Assembly: GCF_000331025.1 (NCBI RefSeq)
Contig: NC_020055.1
Span: forward strand, 2,389,370 to 2,453,369
From: Maridesulfovibrio hydrothermalis AM13 = DSM 14728
Lineage (GTDB): Bacteria; Desulfobacterota; Desulfovibrionia; Desulfovibrionales; Desulfovibrionaceae
Length of the DNA stretch: 64,000 nucleotides
Direction of reading: 5' to 3'
The notes under the pieces are model-generated. The model saw only the letters and a list, made by a program, of their open reading frames with translations. It ran no database searches and was not told the DNA's origin. Positions within the stretch are counted from its first letter, which is position 1. Each line of letters begins with the position of its first letter. A program made the translations under genes and the position numbers. This document shows positions 8,567-18,180 of this stretch, piece by piece.

Positions 8567-9418
8567 TTAAGTTCCCGTGAATAAAAATTTTTTCTCATTG
8601 GCATGGACAAGGGTTTCTCTGGTTGTTGACTCATAGTCAATGATATCAGCTGTGCAAACTTGGTCCTTTCCTGATTCCTTGGCCTTGTAGAGGGCTTTAT
8701 CAGCCTTATCGATTAATTGGCGCATATCGGTGTTAACGATGCCTTTGTAGCATACTATTCCGGCAGAGCAGGTAATGGAAAAACTTTTTGAATTATCCGG
8801 GGTGGAGAATTTTAAAGCTTTGGCTTTGTCAAGAAGCCTTTCAACTAGTTGCTTGGCTTTAAAAAGTCCTACTCCTGATAAAATAAGCGCAAATTCTTCT
8901 CCGCCTATTCTAGCTACAAGGTCGTATCTGCGCAACGTGTGTGCAATCATTTCTGCAAAATCAATAAGCACTTCATCGCCTTTCAAATGGCCCCATGTAT
9001 CGTTGACTTTTTTGAAGTCATCAAGATCCAGAATAGCCAGACTTAAAGGTGTTTTATTTCTGCGGGACCGTTCTATTTCCTGATCAAGCAGTCTTTCAAA
9101 TACTCTGCGGTTTGAAAGTCCGGTTAATGGATCATGTTCAGTCTTGTATGAAAGTTTTTGCAGAACATTTTGAACATGGTTCAGATGTGGAGTCATATCA
9201 CTGTTCACGGGAACAGTCAGCCAGTCATTTAAACCGTGACGTTCCGCCAGAATTTCCCATGCATCTAAAGTCATGCCGGGACAGATACGCAGCACAGCCA
9301 GTCCTTCAGGGCAGCTCTGTGAACTGCATGTTTTGCTCTCCCTGCAGAAATGTTCTCTGATCGAGAGCAGTTCATCCAGAAGGCTGGCTTCGTTTTCAGC
9401 AATGTATTCAGCGCTCAT
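8567..9418 (-). CDS. Diguanylate cyclase (GGDEF domain)
   Basis: The 283-residue protein makes the second messenger c-di-GMP from two GTP. The GGDEF domain covers about residues 92-255: DPLTGLSNRR near 96-105, the active-site loop G172-G-E-E-F176 and the CSAGI strand. An allosteric inhibition site, R163-R-Y-D166, lies five residues before GGEEF, so product feedback is expected. The N-terminal 90 residues have no recognised sensor domain but contain four cysteines (C25, C31, C36, C46) that could bind a metal or sense redox. The start overlaps the prfB stop by 11 bases, implying translational coupling. Confidence 0.92.
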   Translation of the reverse strand: MSAEYIAENEASLLDELLSIREHFCRESKTCSSQSCPEGLAVLRICPGMTLDAWEILAERHGLNDWLTVPVNSDMTPHLNHVQNVLQKLSYKTEHDPLTGLSNRRVFERLLDQEIERSRRNKTPLSLAILDLDDFKKVNDTWGHLKGDEVLIDFAEMIAHTLRRYDLVARIGGEEFALILSGVGLFKAKQLVERLLDKAKALKFSTPDNSKSFSITCSAGIVCYKGIVNTDMRQLIDKADKALYKAKESGKDQVCTADIIDYESTTRETLVHANEKKFLFTGT

Positions 9419-10527
9419 TTTCTCCGCCGTATGCGTGAAGCAGGTAATTTCTGATTAAATTATCAAGTTCCCCGTCAAGAACAGCCTCAACATTTCCGTC
9501 CTCCGCCCCGCAACGGTGGTCTTTGACCAGTCTATATGGTTGCAGGGTGTAGGTCTTGATTTGACTGCCCCATGCAATGGAATCCTTCGTGGCGTAGTCG
9601 GCTCTTTTGCTTTCTTCCTGCCGTTTCAGCTCCTGTTCATATAGGCGGGATTTCAGAACTTTCATGGCCGTTTCTTTGTTTTTTAGTTGCGACTTTTCGT
9701 TCTGGCACTGAACTACAATGTTGGTCGCAAGGTGAGTGATGCGTACGGCTGAGTTGGTTTTATTGACATGCTGGCCGCCCGGACCGCTGGCCCGGAAAAC
9801 ATCAAGCCGGATGTCCTCATCTTTTATTTCGATTTCTATGTCCTGTGAAATTTCTGGATAAACATCAACTGAAGCAAACGAAGTATGCCGTCTGCCTGAG
9901 GCATCAAAAGGTGAAATTCTTATTAAACGGTGGATTCCAGCTTCACCTTTGAGGAAGCCGTATGCGTACATGCCCTGTATTCTGAGGGTTACGCTTTTGA
10001 TTCCGGCTTCATCGTCCGGCTGGTAGTCTAGATAGCTGGTTTTCCAGTTTCGTTTATCGCACCAGCGCAGGTACATACGCAGGAGCATTTCTGCCCAGTC
10101 CTGTGATTCAATGCCGCCCGCACCGGGATGTATTTCGAGTATGGCGGTGCTTTTATCTTCCGGCCCTGAAAGCAGGGTGGCGAGTTCAGTCTGCTCGACC
10201 AGTTTGGCCAGTTTGTTAACGTTTTCTGAGAGTGCCTCAAGTATTTCCTGATCCTGATCTTCGGCTGCCATTGTCAGCCATTCTTCTACATCCTCTTTCG
10301 TAGATGACAGATCTTCGTATGAAGAAATTTTTTCTTCAAGCATACTTTTTTCACGTAATACGGGAGTAAGTTCATCGGGCTTATCCCATGCTCCGGGTTT
10401 GCTCAGGTCATGTTCAATTTCTTCTAGTCGTTCTTTACTTTGAGCGTGGTCAAAGACGCCCCCAGAGGGTTTCGTATTTTTTGATTGAGTCCAGTGCTTT
10501 GGATCTGAGGTCTGAAAATTGAAGCAT
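9408..10527 (-). CDS. prfB: Peptide chain release factor 2 with programmed +1 frameshift
   Basis: RF2 ends translation at UGA and UAA. A 25-codon first frame starts at ATG 10527 and stops at TGA 10450-10452. A +1 slip on CTT-TGA-C moves into the main frame (9408-10451), giving 372 residues. In that numbering the stop-recognition tripeptide SPF is at 205-207 and the catalytic GGQ at 250-252, exactly as in E. coli RF2, which supports the frameshift model. The gene begins four bases after lnt and overlaps the diguanylate cyclase gene. It is autoregulated: scarce RF2 slows UGA reading and favours the shift. A plain annotation would start wrongly at M62 (10343). Confidence 0.97.
10450..10464 (-). 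promoter_or_regulatory. prfB +1 frameshift site
   Basis: On the minus strand the codons read TGG GGG CGT CTT TGA C. The G run is the Shine-Dalgarno-like stimulator and CTT the slippery codon, with the same spacing as the E. coli site AGG GGG TAT CTT TGA C. The +1 frame resumes at GAC (10451-10449). Confidence 0.96.
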
Positions 10528-10531
10528 ATTA

Positions 10532-12073
10532 TTAATCAGTTTTCCTTTCTTTATTTAATTTACTGCTGTTCATGCGGGTTTTTATAATAATCCAGCAGAT
10601 AAAAATAAGAGTTAATAGTATAGGGATGCGGGTTACTGCTTTGTAATTGGCGTGGTAGAAAGTCTCACCGGCCATAAGCTCGGGTTTTGCCAGTACTGCG
10701 GCATCTACAAACAGTTCTGTAGTATTTGTGATTCGTCCAAGAGGATCAACGCAGGCTGAAATCCCTGTATTGGTGTCTCTGATAAGGTAGCGTCCCTGTT
10801 CAACTGCTCTGAGTGCTACCAGTCCTAAATGCTGCAAGGGAGCTGATGTATTGCCATACCATGCGTCATTACTGATGTTGACCAGCAGATTGGCCCCTTT
10901 TTCAACCCGTTCCTGCGCCAGTTCAGGGAAGATCCCCTCATAGCAAATGAGCATGCCCATAGCAAGGTTACCGCTTTTCAGCGGTTGAACGTCTTCACCG
11001 GGAATAAAGTCTCCTGCGCCCTGCACTAACTTGCCGATGGGCAGGTAGTCTTTAAGCGGAACATATTCACCGAAAGGTACAAGGTGGACCTTGTCATACC
11101 AGTTCATAACAGTTGTGCCGGGCTGGATGAGAAACGCGCGGTTGTACAGGGAGAAAGATTTCGGACCGTGCAATAAATATCCGGGTGCTCCGGTCAGTAT
11201 GGGGGTGTCTGTTCTGGTGGCAAAATTAAAAAGTTTTGCGCGCATAATACCCGGGTCTTGAATATAAAAGGGCATGGCTGTTTCAGGCCAGATCACCAGA
11301 TCTGCTTTGTCTGTCAGTTGTTCACTGAGGCGCAGGTATTTTTCAAAGGTGGCTTTTTTGTATTTGGAATCCCATTTACTTGCTTGATCAATGTTGCCTT
11401 GAACAATGCCGATAGAAGCATTGCCGGTGCTTATAAGTGTTGACAGAGCTTGCGGTGTTGCTCTGACAATACCCAGCATAAAGAGTCCGGTCAGTATTGA
11501 AATGCTCCAGACTTTACTTGATTTTGAAATTTTCCAGGTAAGAATGCCAGTTGTAACTGAAGTTAAGAGGCCGGACAGGCCGTAAGCTCCGATAAAGGAT
11601 GCTCCCTGAATCCATTCAGGGCGGAACGCAAAAGCGGAGGACATGGTCATCCACGGAAATCCGGTAAAAAATGTCCCTTGAGCTGTTTCCATACTTGTCC
11701 ATAGCAGCCCGCTGAAGAGACAGAGCAGCAGTGGCGGCATGGTGCGCGCGGCGTAGTGCATTATGAAAGAATAAATTCCGAAATACATACCGATCGCCAT
11801 AGCAATCAGGACCGGACAGGGGACGGCCAGTGCCCAGGGCAGCCCGCCGTAGACACCTACCGGGTACGCAATCCAGTACATGGCGGCAAGTGATGCCAGA
11901 GAGCCGGCAAGCCAGCCTCTTTTTAAGGCCGTTTGCGGTGAGCGGGCGGAGAAAGCAATATAGCTCAGAGCTAGGGGGACACCCAGTACGGCAGTAGGAA
12001 GGTGCAGCAGCGGGTTGGCATAACCGACTCCGGCTGCAAACATGACAACGAGAATGGGGATGGCCGGGTGCAT
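10532..12073 (-). CDS. lnt: Apolipoprotein N-acyltransferase
   Basis: Lnt adds the third acyl chain to lipoproteins in the inner membrane. The 513-residue protein has several N-terminal membrane segments (to about residue 205), then a periplasmic nitrilase domain and a last membrane helix near 487-505. The catalytic triad is E264 (IWPET), K328 (YDKVHLVPFGEY) and C377 (LICYEG), matching E. coli E267, K335 and C387. AGGAA precedes the ATG. It begins one base after the corC stop, and the corC-lnt pairing is common in Gram-negative bacteria. Confidence 0.96.
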   Translation of the reverse strand: MHPAIPILVVMFAAGVGYANPLLHLPTAVLGVPLALSYIAFSARSPQTALKRGWLAGSLASLAAMYWIAYPVGVYGGLPWALAVPCPVLIAMAIGMYFGIYSFIMHYAARTMPPLLLCLFSGLLWTSMETAQGTFFTGFPWMTMSSAFAFRPEWIQGASFIGAYGLSGLLTSVTTGILTWKISKSSKVWSISILTGLFMLGIVRATPQALSTLISTGNASIGIVQGNIDQASKWDSKYKKATFEKYLRLSEQLTDKADLVIWPETAMPFYIQDPGIMRAKLFNFATRTDTPILTGAPGYLLHGPKSFSLYNRAFLIQPGTTVMNWYDKVHLVPFGEYVPLKDYLPIGKLVQGAGDFIPGEDVQPLKSGNLAMGMLICYEGIFPELAQERVEKGANLLVNISNDAWYGNTSAPLQHLGLVALRAVEQGRYLIRDTNTGISACVDPLGRITNTTELFVDAAVLAKPELMAGETFYHANYKAVTRIPILLTLIFICWIIIKTRMNSSKLNKERKTD

Positions 12074-12074
12074 T

Positions 12075-12893
12075 TTATTTTCCTGCCGGGGGATCTATAA
12101 GGATGGTGATAATCTGTTTGGCATCACCTTCATGAACTGTGAATTTGTATCCGGATATATTGATGAACTCGCCGACATGAGGAATTCTTCCAGTTAATTC
12201 GGAAAGGTATCCACCTATGGAATCTACATGTTCGGAATCTAGTTTAAGACCGAGTTTCTCTGACACTTCAGTGAGCGGGACACGTCCTGATACAAGATAT
12301 TTTCCGCTTTCCAGTTCATTAAAATCAGACGGACGGTCAACATCATGCTCGTCAGAAATTTCGCCTACGATTTCTTCAAGTACATCCTCCATAGTGATCA
12401 GGCCCGATGTGCCCCCATATTCATCTTGAAGAATTGCCATATGGATACGTCCGCTCTGAAATTCTTTAAGCAGCGTTTTTACAATGACATGCTCGGAAGC
12501 AAAGAAAGGTGCTCTCATGATTTTTTCAAGAGATATATCAATATCTCCATTTAAAAGAGGTGCAATGACGTCTTTTGCGTGGATGATACCGATAATTTTA
12601 TCTTTGGTGTTTTGATACACCGGAATACGTGAATGTCCGTATTCGATGATCAGTTTTGCAACCTCGGCAAGCCCGGCCTCAAGCTCCACTCCGATCATAT
12701 CAGTGCGGGGGATCATGATTTCGCTGGCTGCGGTATCTTTGAGTTCCAGAACGTTAAGCAGCATCGAAACGACTTCGCCTTTGATTTCGCCGTCTTCACG
12801 TGCTTCGAGGATGTGTTCTTCCAGAGGGGAGTCTGCTTTTTTGAAAATATTGACCATTTTGGCCCACAATCGGCCTTCAGAACCGTCGTCCAA
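12075..12893 (-). CDS. corC: CorC/HlyC-family CBS-domain protein
   Basis: The 272-residue cytosolic protein has two CBS repeats (about residues 60-180, starting at IMIPRTDM) and a C-terminal CorC_HlyC domain with DSIGGYLSELTGRIP. It lacks the membrane CNNM domain. Such proteins are linked to magnesium/cobalt efflux, but the exact role is unsettled. The start is read as TTG at 12893 because AAGGAGC lies seven bases upstream; the next ATG would remove 12 residues. It is the first gene of the run leading through lnt and prfB, with about 200 bp upstream for a promoter. Confidence 0.9.
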   Translation of the reverse strand: MDDGSEGRLWAKMVNIFKKADSPLEEHILEAREDGEIKGEVVSMLLNVLELKDTAASEIMIPRTDMIGVELEAGLAEVAKLIIEYGHSRIPVYQNTKDKIIGIIHAKDVIAPLLNGDIDISLEKIMRAPFFASEHVIVKTLLKEFQSGRIHMAILQDEYGGTSGLITMEDVLEEIVGEISDEHDVDRPSDFNELESGKYLVSGRVPLTEVSEKLGLKLDSEHVDSIGGYLSELTGRIPHVGEFINISGYKFTVHEGDAKQIITILIDPPAGK

Positions 12894-13095
12894 TTCAATG
12901 CTCCTTTTTGCGGTTACTTTATAATTCAGTGTAATTCAAAAAATGAATTTAATATATATCTACTGATTATGTACTGTTTGTGTCAACAACCATATGCATT
13001 TGTTACCGTTGCAAATTTGTATAGGGTATTTTACTGATTTAGAGAGGACCGGCAGGTTTGCCGGGCATAAGAGCAAGCAATATCAGCATATTATT

Positions 13096-14130
13096 TTATT
13101 CATTACCTTCGCGATAAAGCTCTAAATAAAGATTGTATGTCCAGTCATCCATTTCAGGGCAGCCTTCATTTTTGTACCGTTCCCAGCGCGGTTTTTTAGT
13201 GTCTTCATCATATCCCATAAATTTTGATTCAAATGAAAGTCCTAGTTGTGCACGGCCTTGCGTGGGGTCGATGAAAATACGTCTGATTTTGGTGACAAAA
13301 AGATGCCGTACAATTCCTCTGTTTCCGGTATCAACAAGACCCAGAAGCACAAGGAAGTTCTGCCCTTTATTAAGTTGCAGCTTTGCCGCCCGTTTTGAAC
13401 TCATATGAGTCAATTCGAGAGATATGCCGCCGCCGGAAATATCAGATAAAATAACATTAGAGTCTTTGCCGCCGAGGTAGCCGGGGGCATATTCACCGTT
13501 TGTTGCCAGATATTTCATACCGGCATTCATACCGGCTTTGGAGTCGGGGATGATGTTGACGTAGTCATAGTGTCGCGAAGGCGGAGATATGCGCAGGAAT
13601 TCCCTTTTTTGTGTCTGCTCGATGTATTCAGGGAAAGCGACATGGATATTAACGTACTGGGAGCCTTTGGGAACTATGTCAGATATGGTTGATGTAAAAT
13701 TATAAAAAATCACCATTCCGGCCTGTTTGGCCGGGATATGGAAAAAACCGGTAACTTCACGGCCAATCCATGATTTGCCTATCCCGTCCTGCGCAGCAAC
13801 TTCAAGAATCATGTTGTCTGTGATATCAATTAAGGTGCAGGGGATGGTTCTGCGTTTTTCTGATTTGGAATAAAAGCTGAGATCAATTTTTGAACGGTAT
13901 ACAAGAGCCGCTTCAATAATTTTAGTAAGGTGCGATTGATCTGTAATCCAGCTCGCAGGATGAGCGGTGAGCCTTTTTTTCAGTTCTCTGTTATTGTACC
14001 AGAGCACTGCGCCCACTGTCACAGCCAGGCAAAGACCCACGAACATCAGCATGTTGAGTGTTTGCGGCGGTAATCCGGTTTCTCCGAATCCGCGAAGTGT
14101 CTTGTATAAATATTCCTGATCAACTGCCAT
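13096..14130 (-). CDS. Membrane-anchored PilZ-domain c-di-GMP receptor (YcgR-like)
   Basis: The 344-residue protein has one membrane helix at about residues 26-44 and a basic segment after it. A YcgR-N-like region follows, then a PilZ domain. The c-di-GMP-binding signature is visible as R176-E-F-L-R180 and D230-I-S-G-G-G235. It presumably couples c-di-GMP to a motility or envelope function. The diguanylate cyclase gene at 8567 is in the neighbourhood but not the same transcription unit. It stands alone between corC and mnmG. YcgR proteins are usually soluble, so the membrane anchor is a variation. Confidence 0.85.
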   Translation of the reverse strand: MAVDQEYLYKTLRGFGETGLPPQTLNMLMFVGLCLAVTVGAVLWYNNRELKKRLTAHPASWITDQSHLTKIIEAALVYRSKIDLSFYSKSEKRRTIPCTLIDITDNMILEVAAQDGIGKSWIGREVTGFFHIPAKQAGMVIFYNFTSTISDIVPKGSQYVNIHVAFPEYIEQTQKREFLRISPPSRHYDYVNIIPDSKAGMNAGMKYLATNGEYAPGYLGGKDSNVILSDISGGGISLELTHMSSKRAAKLQLNKGQNFLVLLGLVDTGNRGIVRHLFVTKIRRIFIDPTQGRAQLGLSFESKFMGYDEDTKKPRWERYKNEGCPEMDDWTYNLYLELYREGNE

Positions 14131-14268
14131 TTGGTACAGCCTCTGGTAATTGTGGTTAAAGCTCTTTGTTTATTTATACTTTTTTTTTATTATTTTGAAA
14201 AGCAATTGATTGAGCAAAGAGGTTTTACCCTGCCCTTTGCGTTAATTTTCGGGCAGTCGGCTGTTTTG

Positions 14269-16152
14269 TTAAATGGCTCCGATCTTTTTTAAATGAATTT
14301 CAATTGATGAGATCGCTGCCGGAGTGATTCCGGAAATTCTGCTGGCCTGCCCAAGTGTAAGAGGGTGTACTTCTGTAAGTTTTTCCACAGCTTCGCGGGT
14401 AAGCCCCGCCATTTCGGAATAGTCTAGATCATCGGGAAGGGCGACAGATTCCATTTTGCGGAATTTATCAACAAGTTCCTGCTGCCTGACCAGATAGCCT
14501 TCATACTTGATTTGAGTTTCAGCTTCTAAAAGAACGTCTTCACCAAATTCAGAGATTTCAGGCCAGAAGTGTTTCATATCGGTGATGGAAAGTTCCGGCT
14601 GACGCAAAATAGCAGATAAGGATACAGATTTTCCCGGAGCTGTCCCGCCGATTTTTTCTAAAATTTCACGGGTCGGCTGATCCGGTTTGATTTTTATTTT
14701 ATTCAGTGCGCCAAGCACTGCATCCAAACCATTTTTTTTCGCACAGTAAAGTGCCCAGTGAGCATCTTTTACGAGTCCGAGATCACGTCCGATTTCAGTC
14801 AGGCGCAGGTCTGCATTACCTTCGCGCAACAGCAGTCTGTATTCCGCGCGTGAAGTGAACATGCGGTAAGGTTCCTGAGTTCCTTTGGTGACAAGGTCGT
14901 CAACCAGAACAGCAATATATGCCTGATCGCGTGAAAGCACGAACGGAGCACGCCCGTTAAGTTTACAGAAAGCGTTGCATGCGGCCCACAGTCCTTGAGC
15001 GGCAGCTTCTTCATATCCGGATGTGCCGTTTATCTGTCCTGCGAGGTAAAGCCCGGGCAGGGCTTTTGTTTCAAGAGTCGGTAAAAGCTGAGTAGGCGGT
15101 ACGAAATCATATTCAATGGCATAGCCCGGACGTACAATCTGTGCATCCTCCAGTCCTTCGATTGAATTGATCATGCGTTTTTGTACGTCCAGCGGCAGGC
15201 TTGTGGGGATGCCGCTCGGATATACTTCAGGGCTTTCGTACCCTTCAGGTTCAAGAAAAATCTGATGACGGCCTTTTTCAGGGAATCGAGCAACTTTGTC
15301 TTCGATTGACGGACAATATCTGGCTCCGGTTCCTTTGATAACTCCGGTGAACATTGGTGAGCGTTCGAAGCCGCTTCGGATCGCATCATGGGTTTTTTCG
15401 TTGGTGTAAGTTATGTGGCAGGGAACCTGAGGCAGTTTGATTTCTTCAGTGCGGAAACTGAAAGGCTGAGGGGGATTATCGCCGTATTGTGCTTCCAGCT
15501 TGTCATAATCAATGGAATCTTTAAGCAGGCGCGGGGTCGTTCCGGTTTTAAGGCGTCCCAGAGTCAGCCCGATACCTTTCAGGCTGGCAGACATGCCTAC
15601 AGAAGCTGGGTCGCCCATGCGTCCACCGCTGAAATTTTCCATCCCGATATGGATCAGGCCCTGCAAAAAAGTGCCGGTGGTAAGCATCACCGTGTGCGAC
15701 ATAAATCTTTCGCCGATGCCGGTCAGAACACCTGCTGCTTTACCGTCTTCAACTATTAAAGACTCAGCCGTATCTTGTTTGACCCAAAGATTTTCCTGCG
15801 CAAAAATATCTTTCTGGACTACCCGCATATATTCGTTGCGGTCCATCTGGGCGCGGCTGGCACGGACGGCCGGCCCTTTTCGTGTATTTAATATACGAAA
15901 CTGAATCCCAGCTTTATCTGACCAAAGCCCCATATAACCGCCGAGGGCATCAATCTCCTTGACCATGTGACCTTTAGCAAGCCCTCCGATTGCCGGGTTG
16001 CAGGACAAGTGACCGATACGGTCTACATTTATGGTTAAGAGCAGGGTTTTTAAGCCGAGGTTTGCGGCAGCCATTGCGGCTTCACATCCTGCATGGCCTG
16101 CGCCTGCTACAATCAAGTCAAATTTTACCGGTGGCGGCTGTTTTCTTATCAT
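14269..16152 (-). CDS. mnmG: tRNA wobble-uridine 5-carboxymethylaminomethyl modification enzyme MnmG
   Basis: With MnmE, MnmG installs the cmnm5 group on U34 of several tRNAs using FAD, folate and glycine. The 627-residue length is typical. The FAD motif VAGAGHAGCEAA, family segments LSCNPAIGGLAKGH and RNEYMRVVQ, GLYLAGQINGTSGYEEAAAQG and the helical C-terminus with ISRIPPAAI-like ISGITPAAIS are present. The ribosome binding site is weak, but no better start is seen. MnmE is not in this window. Confidence 0.97.
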   Translation of the reverse strand: MIRKQPPPVKFDLIVAGAGHAGCEAAMAAANLGLKTLLLTINVDRIGHLSCNPAIGGLAKGHMVKEIDALGGYMGLWSDKAGIQFRILNTRKGPAVRASRAQMDRNEYMRVVQKDIFAQENLWVKQDTAESLIVEDGKAAGVLTGIGERFMSHTVMLTTGTFLQGLIHIGMENFSGGRMGDPASVGMSASLKGIGLTLGRLKTGTTPRLLKDSIDYDKLEAQYGDNPPQPFSFRTEEIKLPQVPCHITYTNEKTHDAIRSGFERSPMFTGVIKGTGARYCPSIEDKVARFPEKGRHQIFLEPEGYESPEVYPSGIPTSLPLDVQKRMINSIEGLEDAQIVRPGYAIEYDFVPPTQLLPTLETKALPGLYLAGQINGTSGYEEAAAQGLWAACNAFCKLNGRAPFVLSRDQAYIAVLVDDLVTKGTQEPYRMFTSRAEYRLLLREGNADLRLTEIGRDLGLVKDAHWALYCAKKNGLDAVLGALNKIKIKPDQPTREILEKIGGTAPGKSVSLSAILRQPELSITDMKHFWPEISEFGEDVLLEAETQIKYEGYLVRQQELVDKFRKMESVALPDDLDYSEMAGLTREAVEKLTEVHPLTLGQASRISGITPAAISSIEIHLKKIGAI

Positions 16153-16249
16153 AGTGCTATTACTGTGCCGCGAAGGACTGCGGCATTTTTGATGTATTTG
16201 ATGCGCCTTGCGCTTTGGTCGGTGTTTTTTTCAGGGAACGTCAAAGCTT

Positions 16250-17470
16250 CTAAAATGGAAGCAGTGCCATCACCTTGGCATCGTTCAGGGTATTTGCGAT
16301 GGAACCTTTTTCGTTGGGCTGGTGCGCCTGATGCAGCAATGTGGCCCAGACAACGGTCTGATAGCCGCGTTCACGCAGATGTGCTGCAACCGTGCCGCCT
16401 CCGATTCCGCCGGGCTTGGCTTCTATTCCGTATACTTCGTTTATAGCGAAAGCTACTTTATCTACTATTTCTGAATTAACAGGTGTGGGAGGTGCAGCCT
16501 GATTCTGTGTTTCAACTTCCACGTTAATTGTTACACCATACTCTTCTGCAACATACAGGGCCATGCCTTTGACCTGTTCAATTACTTCGCTTAGCTCATA
16601 ATTGGGCAGTACCCGGCAATCTATGTAGAAAATATCTTTGCCCGGCAGGGTGTTGATATTTTCTACGTTGGCTTCTTTTTTTGTTGGTTCGAAGGTGGAG
16701 TATGGTGGTGAGAATAGTTCATCTTCTTCATCAAAATGAAATTTTAGTTCGGGGATCTCGACAATCATTGCCGCTGCGGCAATAAGAGAATTTACTCCGT
16801 GATCCGGTGTGGATGCATGGCACTGCTTGCCTTCAACAGTTACTTTGAACCAGATAGTGGATTTTTCTGCAATTTCCACAATGCTGGAATCTGGTTCACC
16901 GAAGTCCGGTACGAGGAACAGGTCTTTTTTCTTAAACAGATCTTCGTGTTTCTTAAGCATGTATTCAAGGCCGTACTCGCTTCCGGTTTCTTCGTCAGAA
17001 ACAAAAATAAGGCCGAGGTTGATGCCCGGTGTCATGCCGGACTGGAGAAGAGCCTTAGCAGCGATTACAGAGCTGACAAGGCCCTGATGGTTGTCTTCAA
17101 CTCCGCGTCCGTAGATTGCGTCGCCGTCTTGAATCATAGTGAAAGGGTCGCTGGACCAGAGGCTCAAATCGCCTACAGGCACAACATCCATATGAGATAT
17201 AATCCAGAGTGTTCTGGAGCTGTCCTGACCGGGGATAACTGTAACTAGGTTTGGCCTGTACCCGCATTCCACACGCTCATCAGGAGCATTGTATGATTTT
17301 ACTTCGCCAAAACCGTTGTCCTTAAGATAGGCTGCAATAAAATCAGCTTTTTCTTTTTCTCCGCTGCCGTTGTTGTCTGGGCCTATGGCGGGGATGGAAA
17401 CCAGTTTTGAATGAAGTTCGATAGCAGTATCTTTCAGTTCGTCGATCTTGGACAGAAGCTGAGTAGGCAT
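16250..17470 (-). CDS. M20-family metallopeptidase (DapE/ArgE/CPG2 type)
   Basis: The 406-residue product is a two-zinc M20 hydrolase. The metal-binding series is visible: SHMDVVPVG, GRGVEDNHQG, SDEETGSEYG with the catalytic glutamate pair, and a histidine near the end (LLHQAHQPNEKG). A dimerisation domain with the CHASTPDHGVNS segment sits in the middle. The substrate is probably a dipeptide or acyl-amino acid and cannot be fixed from sequence; true DapE is less likely. The start at 17470 is chosen because GGAG lies eight bases upstream; an ATG two codons earlier abuts that site. Confidence 0.88.
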   Translation of the reverse strand: MPTQLLSKIDELKDTAIELHSKLVSIPAIGPDNNGSGEKEKADFIAAYLKDNGFGEVKSYNAPDERVECGYRPNLVTVIPGQDSSRTLWIISHMDVVPVGDLSLWSSDPFTMIQDGDAIYGRGVEDNHQGLVSSVIAAKALLQSGMTPGINLGLIFVSDEETGSEYGLEYMLKKHEDLFKKKDLFLVPDFGEPDSSIVEIAEKSTIWFKVTVEGKQCHASTPDHGVNSLIAAAAMIVEIPELKFHFDEEDELFSPPYSTFEPTKKEANVENINTLPGKDIFYIDCRVLPNYELSEVIEQVKGMALYVAEEYGVTINVEVETQNQAAPPTPVNSEIVDKVAFAINEVYGIEAKPGGIGGGTVAAHLRERGYQTVVWATLLHQAHQPNEKGSIANTLNDAKVMALLPF

Positions 17471-17671
17471 TAGCATATCTCCGGTAGTAAAGGGAAATTT
17501 AAAGAGTTTAAAGCGTCCTGTTTTAAAATTTCAGGGCGTACTAATGAGAAGAGCCGGAACTAGTCCGGCTCCCATGATACACAAAAAGGATCATTAGAAA
17601 AACAATGTTAAATTGTTTTTCAGGTAATATAAAGCTAACGACTTGCCTGAAAAGACAGTGTCTGCGCTATA

Positions 17672-17962
17672 CTAGCGACCGCGTGCAGCACGCTTGGATG
17701 CTTTAAGCGGGTTAACTTTGACTTTACCTTCTTTGTCAACACCAGCGCGGACGTGTGTAGCAAAGTTGCAAACACTGTGTGCCCATTTAATTGCGGGCTG
17801 AGCGTAGCTGGGACAGTATTTTTTATCTTCGAATTCTACAACACGTTCACAACCGTCGCATTTTTCAACAACAGTTTCCATGATTACGCCTTTGTAGGAA
17901 AGACCTTCAGCAGTCATTTCTGCACCTTCGAGTGCGTGGATTCTTACATTCTTTTTAGCCAT
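17672..17962 (-). CDS. PxxKW-family cysteine-rich protein
   Basis: The 96-residue protein has the family hallmark P56-A-I-K-W60. Four cysteines (C35-x2-C38, C50, C65) suggest a zinc ribbon or rubredoxin-like metal site. The C-terminus is basic (KASKRAARGR). The family is recognised in sulfate-reducing Deltaproteobacteria, but its function is not known to me. The start at 17962 has AGGAGG eight bases upstream; an upstream in-frame ATG has none. A TTGACA hexamer on the minus strand at 18061-18066 could belong to its promoter. Past its stop, GAGCCGG/CCGGCTC at 17551-17571 may terminate it. Confidence 0.85.
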   Translation of the reverse strand: MAKKNVRIHALEGAEMTAEGLSYKGVIMETVVEKCDGCERVVEFEDKKYCPSYAQPAIKWAHSVCNFATHVRAGVDKEGKVKVNPLKASKRAARGR

Positions 17963-18180
17963 GTAGCGCCTCCTGTTTGGCAAGTCGCTTGCGAGCAAGC
18001 GTTTGTTATCTAAATATTGAGATGGAAAAGCACAATTCCCTATGCAGTCTTTACCCTTGTTGTCAAGAAAAAAAACTGCGAAAAGTGATTTCAGTCTAAT
18101 TCATCAGTGGTCTTTAAGCCTCGTGAGAACCCTGTTTACGGCCTTTTCCGCTCTTCTTGAAAAGTTTTAACATAAGCTGG

